From the NCBI GenBank assembly GCA_017427885.1, contig JAFRRW010000006.1, positions 1-64,000 of the forward strand: a DNA stretch of 64,000 nt. The letters are read 5' to 3'. The translations under genes were made by a program, and so were the position numbers. Below are positions 62,688 to 64,000 of the stretch, in pieces; the stretch's first letter is position 1; each line of letters begins with the position of its first letter. The notes under the pieces are model-generated. The model saw only the letters and a list, made by a program, of their open reading frames with translations. It ran no database searches and was not told the DNA's origin. Source of the stretch: Bacteroidales bacterium (GTDB lineage: Bacteria; Bacteroidota; Bacteroidia; Bacteroidales; UBA932).

Positions 62688-63950
62688 TTATTGTTCAATA
62701 CGGCGAAAGGCGACGCAGGCGTTGTGGCCTCCGAAACCGAGGGAATCGGAAATACCGAGGGTGAGGTCGCTCCTGACGGCCGTGTTGGGGGTGTAGTCAA
62801 GGTCGCATTCGGGGTCCGGGCAGTCCAGGTTGATGGTGGGAGGGATGATTCCGTCGCGGAGGGCGAGGATGGTGGCAATGGCCTCAGCCGCGCCTGCCGC
62901 TCCGAACATATGTCCGGTCATCGACTTTATGGAACTGATGTGGGCCTTGTAGGCGAAGTCTCCGAGGGCGGCCTTGTAGGCGATCGTCTCGGCTATGTCG
63001 TTGAGGTGGGTTCCCGTGCCGTGAGCGTTGATGTAGAGGTTGTCCTTCTTCTCGTCGAACCCGGCCTCTTCGAGGGCGAGGGAGATGCTCTTCGCCTGGG
63101 TGGATCCGTCCGGCCTGGGGGCCGTGGGATGATAGGCGTCGCAGGTGTTGCCGTAGCCGACGATCTCACCGTAGATTTTCGCTCCCCTGGCTATGGCGTG
63201 GCCATATTCCTCGAGAATAAGGATGCCGGATCCGTCTCCCATCACGAAGCCCTTGCGGTTGAGATTGAAGGGGAGGGAGGCGTATTTGGGATCCTCGGCC
63301 CTGGAAAGGGCCTTCGCGTTGGCGAAACCGGCGATTCCCAGGGGAATGGTGGCGTTCTCGCAGCCTCCTGCTATGATCGCGTCGGCATACCCGTGGCGGA
63401 TGGCCCTGAAGGCCTCGCCGATACAGTGGGAGGAGGTGGCGCAGGCGGTGACGATGTCAAGGCATGGGCCTTCGGCGTGGTGCTTGATGGCTATGTGCCC
63501 TGCGGCGATGTTGGAAATCATCGTGGGGATGAACAGGGGGGAGATCCACTGGCCTGAGGGGTCGTCTATCATCTTGGCGGTTTCGCGGTACTGGACCTCA
63601 AAGCCACCTATGCCCGAACCTACGTACACTCCGAAGCGGAAGGGATCGATGTTTGCGTTTTCCCCTTCGCTGACCAGTCCGGAGTCTTTCACGGCCTGCC
63701 AGGCGGCGGCCATTCCGTACTGGGTGAAGAGGTCCTGCTTGCGGATGAAGGGCTTGTCCATCTCGTATTCTTCGGCGTGGAAGTCCTTGATCTTGCCCGC
63801 AATCCTCACGGGAAGGTTCTCCGTGGGGAATTCTTCGATATAGTCGATTCCGCAATATCCGTTTATGAGGTTGTTCCAGAAGGTGGGCACGTCGTTCCCC
63901 ACGGGGGAGATGACGCCCATTCCGGTTATTACCACTCTTTTGCTATCCAT
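62688..63950 (-). CDS. fabF: 3-Oxoacyl-ACP synthase II
   Basis: 420 residues. It elongates acyl-ACP with malonyl-ACP. Thiolase-fold catalytic triad: Cys in DIVTACATSSHCIGEAFRAI, His in INAHGTGTHLNDIAETIA, His in SSIKSMTGHMFGAAGAAEAI. The N-terminus RVVITGMGVISPVGNDV is typical. It is the first visible gene of the fabF-fabZ-sppA unit; the acyl carrier protein gene often precedes fabF, but only 50 bases remain in the window and they hold a promoter box instead. Confidence 0.95.
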   Translation of the reverse strand: MDSKRVVITGMGVISPVGNDVPTFWNNLINGYCGIDYIEEFPTENLPVRIAGKIKDFHAEEYEMDKPFIRKQDLFTQYGMAAAWQAVKDSGLVSEGENANIDPFRFGVYVGSGIGGFEVQYRETAKMIDDPSGQWISPLFIPTMISNIAAGHIAIKHHAEGPCLDIVTACATSSHCIGEAFRAIRHGYADAIIAGGCENATIPLGIAGFANAKALSRAEDPKYASLPFNLNRKGFVMGDGSGILILEEYGHAIARGAKIYGEIVGYGNTCDAYHPTAPRPDGSTQAKSISLALEEAGFDEKKDNLYINAHGTGTHLNDIAETIAYKAALGDFAYKAHISSIKSMTGHMFGAAGAAEAIATILALRDGIIPPTINLDCPDPECDLDYTPNTAVRSDLTLGISDSLGFGGHNACVAFRRIEQ

Positions 63951-63976
63951 AAGAAATCAGATGTATGTCAAGTTTG

Positions 63977-63984
63977 CAAAAATA
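63977..63984 (-). promoter_or_regulatory. -7 promoter box for fabF-fabZ-sppA
   Basis: Minus-strand TATTTTTG followed by CA, 26 bases before the fabF ATG. The -33 region falls at the window edge. Confidence 0.5.
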
Positions 63985-64000
63985 ATATAATTCCTTGAAT

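Overview
The window is chromosomal core sequence from an anaerobic, Gram-negative member of the Bacteroidota, most likely order Bacteroidales, with unusually G+C-rich coding regions. Evidence for this: promoters of the Bacteroidota type (TTG or TTTG, about 19-23 bases, then TAnnTTTG); families largely confined to this phylum (DUF4837, DUF3078, BT_3928-type DoxX protein, LysM plus binding-protein fusions); a lipid A gene block lpxD-lpxC-lpxA; and an oxygen-independent metabolism (2-oxoacid:ferredoxin oxidoreductase, class III ribonucleotide reductase NrdDG, acetate kinase). No rRNA, CRISPR array, prophage, insertion sequence or plasmid gene was seen. Genus cannot be fixed from the sequence.

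Layout. 1-4.6 kb, minus strand: thioredoxin reductase (cut by the window edge), a LysM/periplasmic-binding-fold protein, a glycosyltransferase, an OmpH-like protein and pdxJ. 4.6-9.4 kb, plus: nadK, uppS, bamA and skp/ompH (envelope assembly). 9.5-13.8 kb, plus: korA, korB and gdhA (2-oxoglutarate and glutamate metabolism). 13.9-17.5 kb, minus: a three-gene unit made of a secreted esterase, a lysoplasmalogenase-like (YhhN) membrane domain fused to a fatty-aldehyde-type dehydrogenase, and an A+T-rich membrane protein. 17.5-23.7 kb, plus: purine permease, porin, a palindromic repeat, nrdD-nrdG and lemA. 23.8-24.5 kb: two tRNA-Pro genes, rpsT and tRNA-Glu. 24.5-28.9 kb, minus: a LytM-like protein, dxr, rseP and DUF4837. 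28.9-34.6 kb, plus: ruvX, def, an unknown lipoprotein, a phosphohexomutase and an M23/LysM hydrolase. 34.7-38.6 kb: apbE, a FISUMP lipoprotein, a LolA-like protein and a short ComEC. 38.7-40.9 kb, plus: ackA and a Ptb-type phosphotransacylase. 40.9-45.0 kb: DUF389, folP, tmk and a DoxX-type protein. 45.0-49.6 kb, minus: rimP-nusA-infB. 49.7-53.3 kb, plus: lpxD, lpxC, lpxA and a WbqC-like gene. 53.3-56.3 kb, minus: a FadL-like porin and a Trp/Tyr/Gly-rich lipoprotein. 56.4-60.4 kb, plus: proS, a DUF3078 protein and tilS. 60.4-63.95 kb, minus: fabF, fabZ and sppA.

The most novel item is the 13.9-17.5 kb unit. It has its own promoter and terminator, and it could encode breakdown of vinyl-ether lipids: a deacylase, a lysoplasmalogenase that releases a fatty aldehyde, and a dehydrogenase that oxidises that aldehyde, the last two on one polypeptide. 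Other points worth attention are a tRNA-Pro gene with A at the wobble position, several genes whose start codon lies only 3-7 bases after the promoter -7 box (likely leaderless mRNAs), a 25-bp-arm palindromic element, unfused lpxC and fabZ, a degenerate LytM protein, and three convergent gene pairs that overlap at their stop codons.
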